Source of the DNA: Deltaproteobacteria bacterium
GTDB lineage: Bacteria; Myxococcota; Kuafuiibacteriia; Kuafuiibacteriales; Kuafuiibacteriaceae
Assembly (NCBI GenBank): GCA_016713425.1
Contig: JADJPE010000005.1
Location: 4,934,501 to 4,998,500, forward strand
DNA length: 64,000 nt
Reading direction: 5' to 3'
A program made the translations under genes and the position numbers. Of this stretch, positions 36,825 to 45,998 are shown piece after piece. The notes beneath the pieces are model-generated. The model ran no database searches and was not told the origin of the DNA. It saw only the letters and a list, made by a program, of their open reading frames with translations. Each line of letters opens with the position of its first letter. Position 1 is the stretch's first letter.

Positions 36825-36904
36825 AGGGGTGTATCGTATCGGAGGCTAAAATCGGGTCGAGCGGGGGGGGGCGCGGGGCGTCGACGAGGTTTGAGCGGTG
36901 CTGC

Positions 36905-39295
36905 CTACGAGGGCGGTTGTTCGCTGTCTTTGCCGCTCGGCGGGGCCAGTTTGGGCGGGAATCGCTCCGGTGGACGTTGGAGCGCGAGGTCCAAGGCCTC
37001 ATCGACGCGCTTGACGAAGTGGAAGGTGAGTCGGTCTTGCACTTCCTTCGGAACCTCGTAGAGGTCCTTCTTGTTGCGCTCGGGAAGAATAATCTCTTTC
37101 ACGCCCGCTCGAAGTGCCGCGAGCACTTTCTCTTTGATACCGCCGACCGGGAGCACGTTCCCTCGGAGCGTGATCTCTCCGGTCATCGCAACCTCGTTCT
37201 TGACCTTGATTCCGGTGACCAGCGACGTCAACGCCACGATCATGGTGACACCGGCGGACGGACCATCTTTTGGAATACCGCCCGCAGGTACGTGCACGTG
37301 GATGTCCTGCTTTTCCCAGAAGTTCTCGGCGAGCCCGAACTCAGGCGACCGTGCTCGCAAGTAAGATTGCGCTGCTTGGGCGCTCTCCTTCATGACGTTG
37401 CCGAGCTGTCCAGTCAGTGTGAGTCCGCCCTTGCCACCCATCTTTGTGGCTTCGACGAAGAGGATGTCTCCGCCCGCCGCCGTCCAGGCCAGGCCGGTGG
37501 CAACGCCCGGCACATCCAGCCGTTGAGCCATTTCGTTGTAGTACTTCTCGGGTCCGAGGAACTTCTGCAAGTCGGCCTGCGAAATGACCGTTAGCTCCTT
37601 GCGGCCCTCCGCCACTTCAACGGCAACACCGCGTACGACGCTCGTGATGGTGCGCTCGAGGCTTCGAACGCCGGCCTCGCGCGTGAAATCGACGATGATC
37701 GAGTCGAGCGCCGCGTCGTCGACTTGGACGAGTTCGTCGGTCATGCCGTGGTCCTCGAGAACGCGCGGAATTAGGTGCTTGCGCGCGATGTGGCGCTTCT
37801 CTTCGTGCGTGTAGCCCGGAAGCTCGAGGACCTCCATTCGATCCTTCAAGGCGGGCGGGACCGGATCGAGCTGGTTTGCCGTCGCAATGAACAAGACCTT
37901 GGATAGATCGAACGGAACTTCGAGGTAGTGGTCCGAGAAGGTATGGTTCTGCTCGGGATCGAGTACCTCGAGGAGCGCGGATGCGGGGTCGCCTCGGAAA
38001 TCGTAGGAGAGCTTGTCGATCTCGTCGAGGACGAAGACCGGGTTGTTCGTCCCGGATTTCTTGAGACCCTGAATGATCCGGCCGGGGAGGGCGCCGACGT
38101 AGGTCCGCCGGTGACCGCGGATTTCTGCCTCGTCGCGCACGCCGCCAAGCGAAATCCGGTGGAACTTCCGCCCGAGCGTCTCAGCGATTGACTGACCGAG
38201 CGATGTCTTGCCGACGCCGGGTGGTCCGACCATGCACAAGATCGGCCCCTTCATGTCTTCTTTGAGCTTGCGGACCGCGAGGTACTCAATGATCCGCTTT
38301 TTGACCTTCTCGAGTCCGTAGTGTTTCTTCTCGAGGAGCATGCGGGCGTTTGCAATGTCGATGCAGTCCTGCGTCTGTCGTTCCCACGGGAGATCGGCGA
38401 ACCACTCGAGGTATGTGCGCCCGACCGTGTATTCCGACGAACTCGACGGCATCTGCCGCAAGCGGCGGAGCTCTTTGCGCGCCACTTTCTCCGCCTCGGG
38501 CGTGAGCTTGGCTTGCTTGAGCTTCTGCTCGAGCTCGTCCAGGTCGCTTTCGGTGCCGTCGGCTTCACCCAGCTCCTCTTTGATCGCCTTGAGTTGCTGA
38601 CGCAGGTAGTACTCGCGCTGCGTCTTGTTCATCTCGCCTTTGACTTGCGAGTCGATCTTGTTTGAGAGCTTGAGGACTTCGAGTTTTCGATAGAGGAGCT
38701 CGAGGACCGTCTCCAGTCGCTGTGAGACCTCGACGAGGTTCAGGACCTCCATCTTTTCTTCGACCGATACGTCCATGTTGGCCGCGATCAGGTCGGCGAG
38801 GTGACCCGGGTCGTCGATTCCTTCCACGAACTGGGCGGCGCCGGAGGGGATTTCGTGCATGAGACCCACGACTTCACGCGCGGTCTTCTTCACGTTCATC
38901 ACCAAAGCTTCGATCTTGAGCGGATCGGCGTTGATGTCTTGGACCTCGATGACCCGCGCTCTGAGATAGGGGGTCGTCTGAGTGAGCCCAAGAACTCGAA
39001 AGCGCTTGATGCCCTGGAGGACCAAGTGAAAGCCTTCGTCACCGGCTTTCAAGGCCTTCACAATTCGCCCCGTGGTGCCCATTTGGAAGAGGTCTTCAGC
39101 GCCGGGATCGTCGATCGCACCGTCCTTTTGGGCAACGATGCCGATTGGTTCGCCGGAGTCCTCGACGGCCTTCACCATCGCGAGCGTCTTCGGACGTCCG
39201 ACCGATATCGGCATGATGCTTCCGGGAAAGAAGACTGAGTTTCGGAGCGGGAGGATCGGGATGTCGATGCCCTGACCTTCGTTTCGTTCGGCCAC
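36905..39295 (-). CDS. lon: ATP-dependent protease Lon
   Basis: Lon is the cytoplasmic AAA+ serine protease that degrades damaged and regulatory proteins. The 796-residue protein has the LON substrate-binding domain (12-205), a coiled middle, the AAA+ module with Walker A GPPGVGKT (357-364) and Walker B VFVLDEID, and the protease domain with catalytic Ser680 (PKDGPSAG) and Lys723 (GGIKEK). The start is GTG 39295 with AAGGAG 9 bases upstream. A 14-base palindrome overlaps the likely promoter region just upstream. Confidence 0.97.
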   Translation of the reverse strand: MAERNEGQGIDIPILPLRNSVFFPGSIMPISVGRPKTLAMVKAVEDSGEPIGIVAQKDGAIDDPGAEDLFQMGTTGRIVKALKAGDEGFHLVLQGIKRFRVLGLTQTTPYLRARVIEVQDINADPLKIEALVMNVKKTAREVVGLMHEIPSGAAQFVEGIDDPGHLADLIAANMDVSVEEKMEVLNLVEVSQRLETVLELLYRKLEVLKLSNKIDSQVKGEMNKTQREYYLRQQLKAIKEELGEADGTESDLDELEQKLKQAKLTPEAEKVARKELRRLRQMPSSSSEYTVGRTYLEWFADLPWERQTQDCIDIANARMLLEKKHYGLEKVKKRIIEYLAVRKLKEDMKGPILCMVGPPGVGKTSLGQSIAETLGRKFHRISLGGVRDEAEIRGHRRTYVGALPGRIIQGLKKSGTNNPVFVLDEIDKLSYDFRGDPASALLEVLDPEQNHTFSDHYLEVPFDLSKVLFIATANQLDPVPPALKDRMEVLELPGYTHEEKRHIARKHLIPRVLEDHGMTDELVQVDDAALDSIIVDFTREAGVRSLERTITSVVRGVAVEVAEGRKELTVISQADLQKFLGPEKYYNEMAQRLDVPGVATGLAWTAAGGDILFVEATKMGGKGGLTLTGQLGNVMKESAQAAQSYLRARSPEFGLAENFWEKQDIHVHVPAGGIPKDGPSAGVTMIVALTSLVTGIKVKNEVAMTGEITLRGNVLPVGGIKEKVLAALRAGVKEIILPERNKKDLYEVPKEVQDRLTFHFVKRVDEALDLALQRPPERFPPKLAPPSGKDSEQPPS

Positions 39296-39336
39296 TGTGA
39301 AAGCTCCTTCGGGTTGATGCGCAGACGCGCCAATAG

Positions 39337-39354
39337 TTGAGCGCGCTCAAAATA
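39337..39354 (-). promoter_or_regulatory. Palindrome overlapping a possible lon promoter element
   Basis: TTGAGCGCGCTCAA (39337-39350) is a perfect 14-base palindrome about 42 bases upstream of the lon start. On the minus strand it directly overlaps TATTTT (39349-39354), a candidate -10 element; no good -35 is seen. The arrangement suits a repressor operator. It shares the TTGAG/CTCAA arms of HspR-type sites but not their spacing. Confidence 0.4.
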
Positions 39355-39569
39355 CACCACATCTCTTCGCGGCGCGCGTTTCGGTCGACTGTTTCGTTCG
39401 GAATCTTGACGAGGCCTCAGACCTCGGGGCCTCTTGGGCAATCGAGGGCTCTCCCCTTGAAACCCTGCTTGGGCACGGGCGCACCGGCCGGATGATCAGG
39501 CCCTGCGCGGTGGAGATCCCCGTCGCTGGGTGCGGGGTGAATCTGGATAACCTTTAAGTAGGGTTTTGA

Positions 39570-39719
39570 CTATTCGTTATGCGTGGGCTGGGCGTCCCCG
39601 AAGAGGGCCTTCGCAGATTTGGTCGTACCTTCCCGAGACATCTTGCGCTTGCGGAGCCGGCCGGCGGCCCGAGTCTTTCGCATTCGAACGGTGGTTGTGT
39701 GCTTGGTGTTGGATGCCAC
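39570..39719 (-). CDS. Small basic protein, 49 residues, function unknown
   Basis: A 49-codon frame from GTG 39719 to TAG 39570 encodes a Lys/Arg/Thr-rich protein (KHTTTVRMRKTRAAGRLRKR, then EGTTKSAKALFGD). GAGGA lies 7 bases before the GTG, and a near-consensus promoter is 22 bases further upstream. These signals make it much better supported than its length suggests. Composition suggests nucleic-acid or ribosome binding, but no named family is recognised. It is divergent from the kinase gene at 39850. The 274 bases between it and lon hold only the palindrome noted above. Confidence 0.72.
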   Translation of the reverse strand: MASNTKHTTTVRMRKTRAAGRLRKRKMSREGTTKSAKALFGDAQPTHNE

Positions 39720-39740
39720 GGTCGGTTCCTCGAATCTGGC

Positions 39741-39769
39741 GCTATATCCGCCCGTGTTGGGCCGGTCAA
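39741..39769 (-). promoter_or_regulatory. Sigma-70-type promoter for the small basic protein
   Basis: On the minus strand, -35 TTGACC (39764-39769) and -10 TATAGC (39741-39746) are separated by exactly 17 bases. Transcription would start near 39734 and give a leader of about 15 bases before the GTG at 39719. It is the best promoter match noticed in the window. Confidence 0.65.
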
Positions 39770-39780
39770 GCTGAACGATC

Positions 39781-39830
39781 GTGGGCGGGCGCAAACGGCA
39801 CGCCCACTTTACTCTCGGGCGGGCACGCCC
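39781..39830. repeat. Two GC-rich inverted repeats upstream of the kinase gene
   Basis: GTGGGCGGGC (39781-39790) and GCACGCCCAC (39798-39807) pair at 9 of 10 positions around a 7-base loop and are followed by TTTACTCT. A second hairpin, GGGCG and CGCCC with loop GGCA, occupies 39817-39830. They lie between the divergent promoter at 39769 and the kinase start at 39850, and may act as an operator or leader structure. Confidence 0.45.
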
Positions 39831-39849
39831 CTAAACTACAACCCTCTGG

Positions 39850-42720
39850 GTGAGTTTGCGATACCCTATCGAGTTTGGCCGACACCTGCTTCTCGAACGC
39901 GTGAACGTCGGGGGCATGGCCGAGGTCTTCAAGGCTAAGGCCTTTGGCGTCGAGGGCTTCGAGCGAATCGTGGCCGTGAAGCGGATTCTTCCCGCGCTGG
40001 CGCAGGACGAAGAATTCGTGACGATGTTCGTGGACGAGGCGCGCATCGCCGCCCACTTGACCCACCAGAACATCGTCCAAATCTACGAGCTCGGGAAAGA
40101 GGACGGCACATTTTTTATCTCGATGGAGTACGTGGCGGGGAAAGACCTCCGACAGGTGCTCGATGACGCGAAGGCGCCGCTCGGCATTCCTAGGGCCTGC
40201 CACATCGTATCGTGCATTGCTGAGGCGCTCGACTACGCACATCAGAAGCGCGATGCGGCGGGCAAGGAGCTCCGGATCATTCATCGCGATGTGACGCCGC
40301 AGAACGTCATCATTTCTTATGAGGGTGAGGTCAAGCTGTGCGATTTCGGGATCGCCAAGGCTGCGACGCGCGCGTCGAGGACACAGGTCGGGGTGCTGAA
40401 AGGCAAGTTTGCTTACATGTCGCCCGAACAGGTTCGGGGACAACCGACCGACCGCCGAAGTGACCTTTTCGCGCTGGGGGTCGTCTTCTACGAGATGGTG
40501 ACCGGACAACGGTTGTTCTTGGCGGAGACCGACTATGGAACCCTCGAGGCCGTACGCACGACGCTGATTCCGCCGCCCCGACGCTTCAATCCTGCGATCA
40601 ACGCGTCGCTGGAGGCGATCTTGCTGAAGCTCTTGGCGCGCGAGCCGCGGGACCGATACCAGTGGGCCTCTGAGCTGCACGACGATCTGGCGGGGCACGT
40701 GATGGAGGACGGACGTGCCTATCACGCGCGCCATCTGAGGACGTGGATGCGTTCGCAGTACGAAGAAGACATTGCGGCCGAGAACGCCAAACTTGAAGCC
40801 TTCATGCGGGTGACGCCCTCCGGAGCCGAAGACACGTCGACCGAGGAAGCGGAGGCGGAAGACCTGGCCGAGTCCCCATCCGTTGTCTTGGCGCTCAGCG
40901 CAGAACGTGCCGCGATCGCACACGACCTGGGCATTCCACCCTCGGCTGCGTCTGCGTCTGCGTCTGCGACTCCTGCTGCGTCTGCGTCTAGGTCTGAGTC
41001 TAGGTCTGAGTCTAGGTCCGCGTCCGCGGATGAGCCTGATCCGTCGAGCGGGGGGCCCGCCGGCGCGGATACCGACCCGTCGACGACGTTGCCGGACACG
41101 CATATCGGAGTCCCGGCGCCCGATGAGGAGGAGGTTGAGCCGACGTTGTTTGACCTCGCGGTTCCCCAGTTTGGTGCGTCGCGTGGCGATCGGACTCCGC
41201 ACGCGGAACCGAGTGTCGAGTCAGCGCCGTCGATCGGTTTGGTTTCGCCCGCGGAGCTTCTTCGTCGCCTCGACGCAGCGAACCTCCCGGACGACACCCG
41301 CGAGACCCTAGATGCGTCGGTCGATCTTCCGTCACCCGCGGGCGCCGTCCCGCGCATCTATGAGCTCGCCGAGGACACGCCGGCCGAGGACGAGCGGGCG
41401 ACGCAGTCGAATGAACGAATCGACGCACCGATCGAGCTCGTTGAACAGCCGACCAACATCACGGATGCCTTTTATGGGGAAGAAGATACGCGTGAAAGCG
41501 CCGTCGTGTTCGAGCCCCCACGTCCCAGCGTGAATGTCGGATCGACAGGTTCGAGCGGTCGCTTGCCCCTCGCGAATCTCGAGCTCCGAGAGGACGACGA
41601 GTCGAAGGAACGCATCGAGGCGGACGCGGGGAACGACGCGATCGAGAGGAATGCCGAGCGCGAGCGCAACGAGGCGAGGCCCCTCGCAGAGGCTAATGCT
41701 CGTTCGAGTTCGAGGCCGTTGGCGGCAGCGCGCGCGGTGCCCTTGTCGCGTCTGCCGGTGGGCTGGTCCCTGCGCTCATTCGGGAGCGATCCGAGGATGA
41801 ATATCGCGGTCGCTTCGATCGTGGGCGTCCTTGCGATCGGTCTCCTCTTTGCGCTTCTTCTTGCGCGCTCGACGAAGGCCTCGCTTCAAGTCGTCGCGGA
41901 ACCCGAGGGCCCGGTTCAGGTCTTCTTGGATGGGGCACTCGTCGGCGAGGGGACGCCTGTCCACATTGAGGCGCTGGAACTCGGACTGCACGTGATCGAG
42001 CTGCGGCGAGGCGGTTTCAAGCCCTACGTTCAGGCGGTTCAGATTCAGGAGAACAAGCCGCACACGATGGTCGTTCCGCTTGAACTTGAGGAGTACAACG
42101 CCGGTCGCGAACCGGCGACACGGGTCGACGACGTGGTAGGACCTCTGCCCTCGAACCCAGGCACCGACGATCCTGGGCGCCGACTCGATGTCACGAAAGG
42201 GGGCGTCGAGGCGATCCCTGAGCCGTCGCGTAGGCCCGCGCCTCCGACGCCGCCCACCGCTGAGCGCGAGAAGGATCCCTCGTCGAGGGCGGAGCCCAAA
42301 GGCGAGGCGTTCGTGCCGAAGCGTGGGGCCTCGCGAGCCGGCGGCGCGAGCGCGGGGGATGCGCCGCGCGCTCGAGGGGCGGGGGATGCGCCGCGCGCTC
42401 GAGGGGCGGGGGATGCGCCGCGCGCTCGAGGGGTGGGGGTCGAGGCGTCAAGCGGTGAATCGGGCGCGAAAGCGAGGAAGCCGACGCCGGCCGCGGCCCC
42501 GGGCGCGTTTGGATTCTTGGTCGTGGCGACCCGCCCGCCTGGTGTCTCTGTCATGATCGACGAAAAGCCGATCGGCGCGAGGACGCCGATTCGGACGCCG
42601 ATTCGACTGAGCGCCGGCACGCATGTTATCTCATTTGAGCTCACCAACGGCCGTCGTTACGATTTCGACTTCGAAATCGAAGCCGGAGAGACGACCCGCC
42701 TAACCAAGCAACTGAGGTAA
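39850..42720 (+). CDS. Hanks-type Ser/Thr protein kinase with two PEGA domains
   Basis: The 956-residue membrane kinase has an N-terminal catalytic domain (about 9-285) with Gly loop VNVGGMAEV, ATP-anchoring Lys44, Glu63, catalytic Asp147 in HRDVTPQN, and Asp165 of DFG, so it should be active. A long low-complexity cytoplasmic linker (about 310-640) contains Ala/Ser and Arg/Ser/Glu repeats. A membrane helix lies at about 650-672. Two extracytoplasmic PEGA domains follow, at about 675-745 (PVQVFLDGALVGEGTP) and 890-956 (GVSVMIDEKPIGARTP), separated by a linker with three exact 9-residue repeats. PEGA domains suggest sensing at the cell surface. Start GTG 39850. A zinc-ribbon gene follows after 5 bases. 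Confidence 0.92.
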   Translation: MSLRYPIEFGRHLLLERVNVGGMAEVFKAKAFGVEGFERIVAVKRILPALAQDEEFVTMFVDEARIAAHLTHQNIVQIYELGKEDGTFFISMEYVAGKDLRQVLDDAKAPLGIPRACHIVSCIAEALDYAHQKRDAAGKELRIIHRDVTPQNVIISYEGEVKLCDFGIAKAATRASRTQVGVLKGKFAYMSPEQVRGQPTDRRSDLFALGVVFYEMVTGQRLFLAETDYGTLEAVRTTLIPPPRRFNPAINASLEAILLKLLAREPRDRYQWASELHDDLAGHVMEDGRAYHARHLRTWMRSQYEEDIAAENAKLEAFMRVTPSGAEDTSTEEAEAEDLAESPSVVLALSAERAAIAHDLGIPPSAASASASATPAASASRSESRSESRSASADEPDPSSGGPAGADTDPSTTLPDTHIGVPAPDEEEVEPTLFDLAVPQFGASRGDRTPHAEPSVESAPSIGLVSPAELLRRLDAANLPDDTRETLDASVDLPSPAGAVPRIYELAEDTPAEDERATQSNERIDAPIELVEQPTNITDAFYGEEDTRESAVVFEPPRPSVNVGSTGSSGRLPLANLELREDDESKERIEADAGNDAIERNAERERNEARPLAEANARSSSRPLAAARAVPLSRLPVGWSLRSFGSDPRMNIAVASIVGVLAIGLLFALLLARSTKASLQVVAEPEGPVQVFLDGALVGEGTPVHIEALELGLHVIELRRGGFKPYVQAVQIQENKPHTMVVPLELEEYNAGREPATRVDDVVGPLPSNPGTDDPGRRLDVTKGGVEAIPEPSRRPAPPTPPTAEREKDPSSRAEPKGEAFVPKRGASRAGGASAGDAPRARGAGDAPRARGAGDAPRARGVGVEASSGESGAKARKPTPAAAPGAFGFLVVATRPPGVSVMIDEKPIGARTPIRTPIRLSAGTHVISFELTNGRRYDFDFEIEAGETTRLTKQLR
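42352..42432 (+). repeat. Three perfect 27-base coding repeats
   Basis: Three identical 27-base units encode AGDAPRARG three times in the periplasmic linker of the kinase. Perfect identity at DNA level points to recent duplication or slippage. Confidence 0.9.
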
Positions 42721-42725
42721 ATCGA

Positions 42726-42923
42726 ATGCGGAACGATACCAAGAGCAAGCTGAAGAAGGCACGGCGTTGGGAGGAATTCGTCTGCCCCGAATGCGACGCG
42801 CACAACCCATATGGGGCTGAGTTCGAGGTTGGCGATGAGGTCTTCTGCTGCTGGTGTGGTTGCTCGTTCGATGTTCGGTCCGACCCGGATGACGACGATC
42901 GCTTTCGCTTGCGGCGGGCCTGA
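42726..42923 (+). CDS. Small zinc-ribbon protein
   Basis: The 65-residue protein has a basic N-terminus, then CPEC at about 20-23 and CCWCGC at about 41-46, a classic four-Cys zinc ribbon, and an acidic/basic tail. It starts 5 bases after the kinase stop, so it is almost certainly in the same mRNA. It may be a kinase partner or a small nucleic-acid-binding protein; neither is shown by sequence. Confidence 0.75.
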   Translation: MRNDTKSKLKKARRWEEFVCPECDAHNPYGAEFEVGDEVFCCWCGCSFDVRSDPDDDDRFRLRRA

Positions 42924-42973
42924 TGGCTGGCTCACGCCCGTCCGCCGATACCGTATTCGCTCTTTGTTTCGGA

Positions 42974-45877
42974 TTAGGTGGTTGGGGCGCGGCGTGCCGC
43001 ATCGAGGATTTCCTGCCTTCTCGGCGAGGGAGACAGCTCCTGGGCGGTTTCGAGGCATTCGATGGCGAAGACGCGATCGCCGCGCATGAGTGCGATTTCG
43101 CCTTTCTTGACGAGCATATCGGCTGCGAACGCGCGCTCGCTCTTGTCGAAGAGGCTCTGTCGGTATTCGATGCGGTTCTCTTTGTTGCTCAGGAAGGTGT
43201 AGGCCTGGTCGATGCGGTCGTGGATCCTCTGGATCATGTTCAGGACGTCCTCCGATGCCTCTTGCCAGGCCGCCTCTTTGACGTCGAATTCGCGAATGGC
43301 CCGGCGGTGTGCGGCCCGGTAGGTCCTTTGATGTGCAGACCAGTGAACCCCGAGGACCTCGAAGTGGTTGAGCGCCTCCAAGGCCGTGAGCCGCTCCTGA
43401 ACGGAGCGAGAGAGCTTCCGGATGACCGTCGTCTCGCGGAGGACGTTGGTCACCTCGCGCAGGACCCGGGAGCGTTCGCCGTCCTCGAACTCTAGGAATC
43501 CGAGCGTCAGGCCCATCGCGATCATGCGGAGGGACGCGAGACGACCGATCGGGCTTCCCAGAACCGCTTCCGACATCGGGCGCTCTTGATGGAGCTGCAT
43601 CTCTATGAATCGGAGCTCCTTGGGGAGCAGCAGGAGGCTCGACGCGAGCTGTTCGAAGTCGGCGACGGGTTTGACGATTCGGGCGAGATTGGGGCCGAGA
43701 AGGCGTTCGATCTCGCTCAGCTCGACCTCGAGGTACCGCTGGCGGACGTGACGGGCCAAGACCCCGAGGCCTCGGGTGAGGATGAGGTCGGCGCTTCCGG
43801 GCGGTTCGCGCCAAGGTTCGAACTGGAAGCGACCTTGCGGCCATCGCATCGCGAGATCGGCGCGCATGCGTACTTGCTCGCGCAGCACCAGGGATAAGTC
43901 GGATTTCTTGAGTCGTCCCAGTGCGACCAGCGCGCGCCCGAGGGAGATGTTCCGGGCTTGGCTCGTCTCGAGCCCTTCGCGCAAGATCGACTCGCTGATT
44001 CGTTTCGTTGTGAGCAAGAGACGCCCGAGGCTGGTGGTCTCGTCGTAGGGTTGAGTGTCGACAAAGGCGATCGACCCGGCATGAAACCAGATCGTGCAGC
44101 TCTTTGATCGGTGCTCGGGTTCATTCGGTGAGTTGGCTTCACTCGAGCCCTCGAGCGTGAGCACCCCCTTCCAGCCCTGCGCGGCAATGAGGTCAATGAT
44201 CGCGAGACACGAGGCTTCCTCGATGGCCCGGGTGCTCGCGGGGAGGCGGTGTGATCGAAAGTCGAGGAGGTTCTTGAGCGCCAACGGCGGGCTGAGCCAC
44301 CCCGAGAACGTGGGTACTGGAGATTCGAGTCCTTGGTCGGTTGCGTGGATGACCATGGGTTCAAGGTCGACCGAGTCAGGGGGCGATGTGGCCGAGACTT
44401 CACCGGACGTCCGACTGGCTGGTGCGCCGGGATTGGTGTCCAAGGCCGATTCTAGGGCTGACATGGTGGGCGATACCGAGCCCGCGGCAGAGGCCGGTGA
44501 GGCCGGTGAGGCCGGTGAGGGGGGACGCGAACTCTCGCTGGATTCGACGGTCGGGCTCTCGAGGTAGGATCTGATTTGGGCCAAGGCCTGCGATGGATTC
44601 GATACGGCGAAGCCGACCCGTCCGTCCTGAGCAAAAACGACGTCTGAAGGGATGACGAAGGGCAGGACCGTACCGTCGACGCTGATCTGCAACTCATGTT
44701 GCGATCGGAGCGGCAAGGGTGGGGAAGCGACGAACAGCCCTCCGTTGCGGAGGTTGCGCTGAAGCTCGGAGGCGAGTGCGGCGGGGCTTGTGAAGCAGAC
44801 AACCGACTGGCGGAGCGCGGGTGGCAACGAAGGCTGCCGGGGCGCTGAGTCCCGAGTCCCGATCGACGGGGGACGCTGCGTCGACTGGGATGAGGTCGAC
44901 GCGGCGGAGGTTGATGTCGACGTCGATGTCGATGTCGATGTCGCAGGGATCCTGGCCGAGGCTCTGGACGGACCCGGGAATGAATCTGGGGATGAATCCT
45001 GGGATGGGAGTGCCCAGTCCAGGATCGTCGCGTGCCATGCGTCGAAGGTTCGCCGGAGCAGAGCTTCGACCGGGGACGGGTCAAAGATATGTGCGACGGT
45101 CAGGATGCCTCTAGGCTCAAATCGGGCGGGCACGCGGATTTCGGCCGGCCCCACGCACAGTCGGAGCTCGGTGCGGCCGCTCGAGATCTCCGTCTCGGGC
45201 GCCAGTGTCACGCTCAGGTGGCCGGACCGAATCTCTGCGAAGTATCGGCCTACGAGGTCGATCAGGCCTTTGAACCGGACGACGGCACCTGGCTCGAGCT
45301 GGGGCAGATGGATGCGTTCGACCTCGTTCGGTTCGACTTCGTCTGGAGAGGGAGTGGGCGGTGCCGGTAGTCCTCCGTCTTCGGTTGCGCTCGATGTGTC
45401 GTTCCGCGCGCCGAAGGAGACGAGCTCCGCGATGGTATGGATGGCTGGAATCTCGGTGTTGCCGCCCTCCTCGTCCGGAAAGCTGATCTCGGCCGCCCCG
45501 TGCGCGTAGAGGTCGTCGAGGACGGTGTCGCCTCGGGGCGGAAGCGGCCGGTTTGCCGGCGGCGGAGGGCTCTCTTCGAAAGCCCGCGCCAGCTCATTGA
45601 GCGCCGGCCCTAGCGTTTGCTCGACGTCAAGGAGCTCGAAGGTCGTGTAGTCACTTCGAGCAAAGAGGACACGTGCTTGGGCTGTGACGCGGGTGGGAAC
45701 CCCCGGGGCCTCGATCTCGAGGGTCAGCGTCGTCCCAGTGCTCAACGCGCGGGCCGAGCGGGCGCGAACCCGTCGCCGCCTCAATTGGGTCGTCATGGCA
45801 TCGAGAAAGTGGGCGCGGTCGACGAAGCGGACGACGCCGTCGGCCCCGAGTTGCGCGACTGGACGACTGGACTTCAC
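42974..45877 (-). CDS. DUF4388 protein with PilZ-like modules and J-domain-like C-terminus
   Basis: The 967-residue protein has three PilZ-like beta modules (about 10-90, 195-275 and 360-435) with no full RxxxR/DxSxxG signature. Ser/Thr/Pro linkers follow, including a long Thr-Ser run, then a DUF4388-type central region (about 530-780; GVLTLEGSS, IWFHAGSIAFVDTQP, LGRLLLTTKRIS, LGRALVALGRLKKSDL). A J-domain-like segment lies at about 850-920 (HFEVLGVHWSAHQRTYRAAHRR; the HPD tripeptide is absent) with a short TPR-like end. Similar architectures occur in myxobacterial motility and signalling proteins. Start GTG 45877. Cytoplasmic, no membrane segments. Function unknown. Confidence 0.75.
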   Translation of the reverse strand: MKSSRPVAQLGADGVVRFVDRAHFLDAMTTQLRRRRVRARSARALSTGTTLTLEIEAPGVPTRVTAQARVLFARSDYTTFELLDVEQTLGPALNELARAFEESPPPPANRPLPPRGDTVLDDLYAHGAAEISFPDEEGGNTEIPAIHTIAELVSFGARNDTSSATEDGGLPAPPTPSPDEVEPNEVERIHLPQLEPGAVVRFKGLIDLVGRYFAEIRSGHLSVTLAPETEISSGRTELRLCVGPAEIRVPARFEPRGILTVAHIFDPSPVEALLRRTFDAWHATILDWALPSQDSSPDSFPGPSRASARIPATSTSTSTSTSTSAASTSSQSTQRPPSIGTRDSAPRQPSLPPALRQSVVCFTSPAALASELQRNLRNGGLFVASPPLPLRSQHELQISVDGTVLPFVIPSDVVFAQDGRVGFAVSNPSQALAQIRSYLESPTVESSESSRPPSPASPASPASAAGSVSPTMSALESALDTNPGAPASRTSGEVSATSPPDSVDLEPMVIHATDQGLESPVPTFSGWLSPPLALKNLLDFRSHRLPASTRAIEEASCLAIIDLIAAQGWKGVLTLEGSSEANSPNEPEHRSKSCTIWFHAGSIAFVDTQPYDETTSLGRLLLTTKRISESILREGLETSQARNISLGRALVALGRLKKSDLSLVLREQVRMRADLAMRWPQGRFQFEPWREPPGSADLILTRGLGVLARHVRQRYLEVELSEIERLLGPNLARIVKPVADFEQLASSLLLLPKELRFIEMQLHQERPMSEAVLGSPIGRLASLRMIAMGLTLGFLEFEDGERSRVLREVTNVLRETTVIRKLSRSVQERLTALEALNHFEVLGVHWSAHQRTYRAAHRRAIREFDVKEAAWQEASEDVLNMIQRIHDRIDQAYTFLSNKENRIEYRQSLFDKSERAFAADMLVKKGEIALMRGDRVFAIECLETAQELSPSPRRQEILDAARRAPTT

Positions 45878-45998
45878 GTGGCTCTCTAAGTCGTCACCTT
45901 ATCGGAGGTTGGTCCCTGAACAAATCTCCGGGCGAAAGTATTGAGCTCGATCGACTCGGGGTGGTAGCTTCCGGCCAGAAAGCCTAGGTGCGACGTTC

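Noticed and set aside
39579..39938. Plus-strand frame over the small basic gene and the kinase start
   Set aside because: Conflicts with a promoter, ribosome-binding site and frame on the opposite strand and with the kinase start; no motif.
42657..43844. 395-codon minus-strand frame near the kinase and DUF4388 genes
   Set aside because: Out of frame with the better-supported DUF4388 gene and antisense to the zinc-ribbon gene; Arg/Pro-rich shadow.
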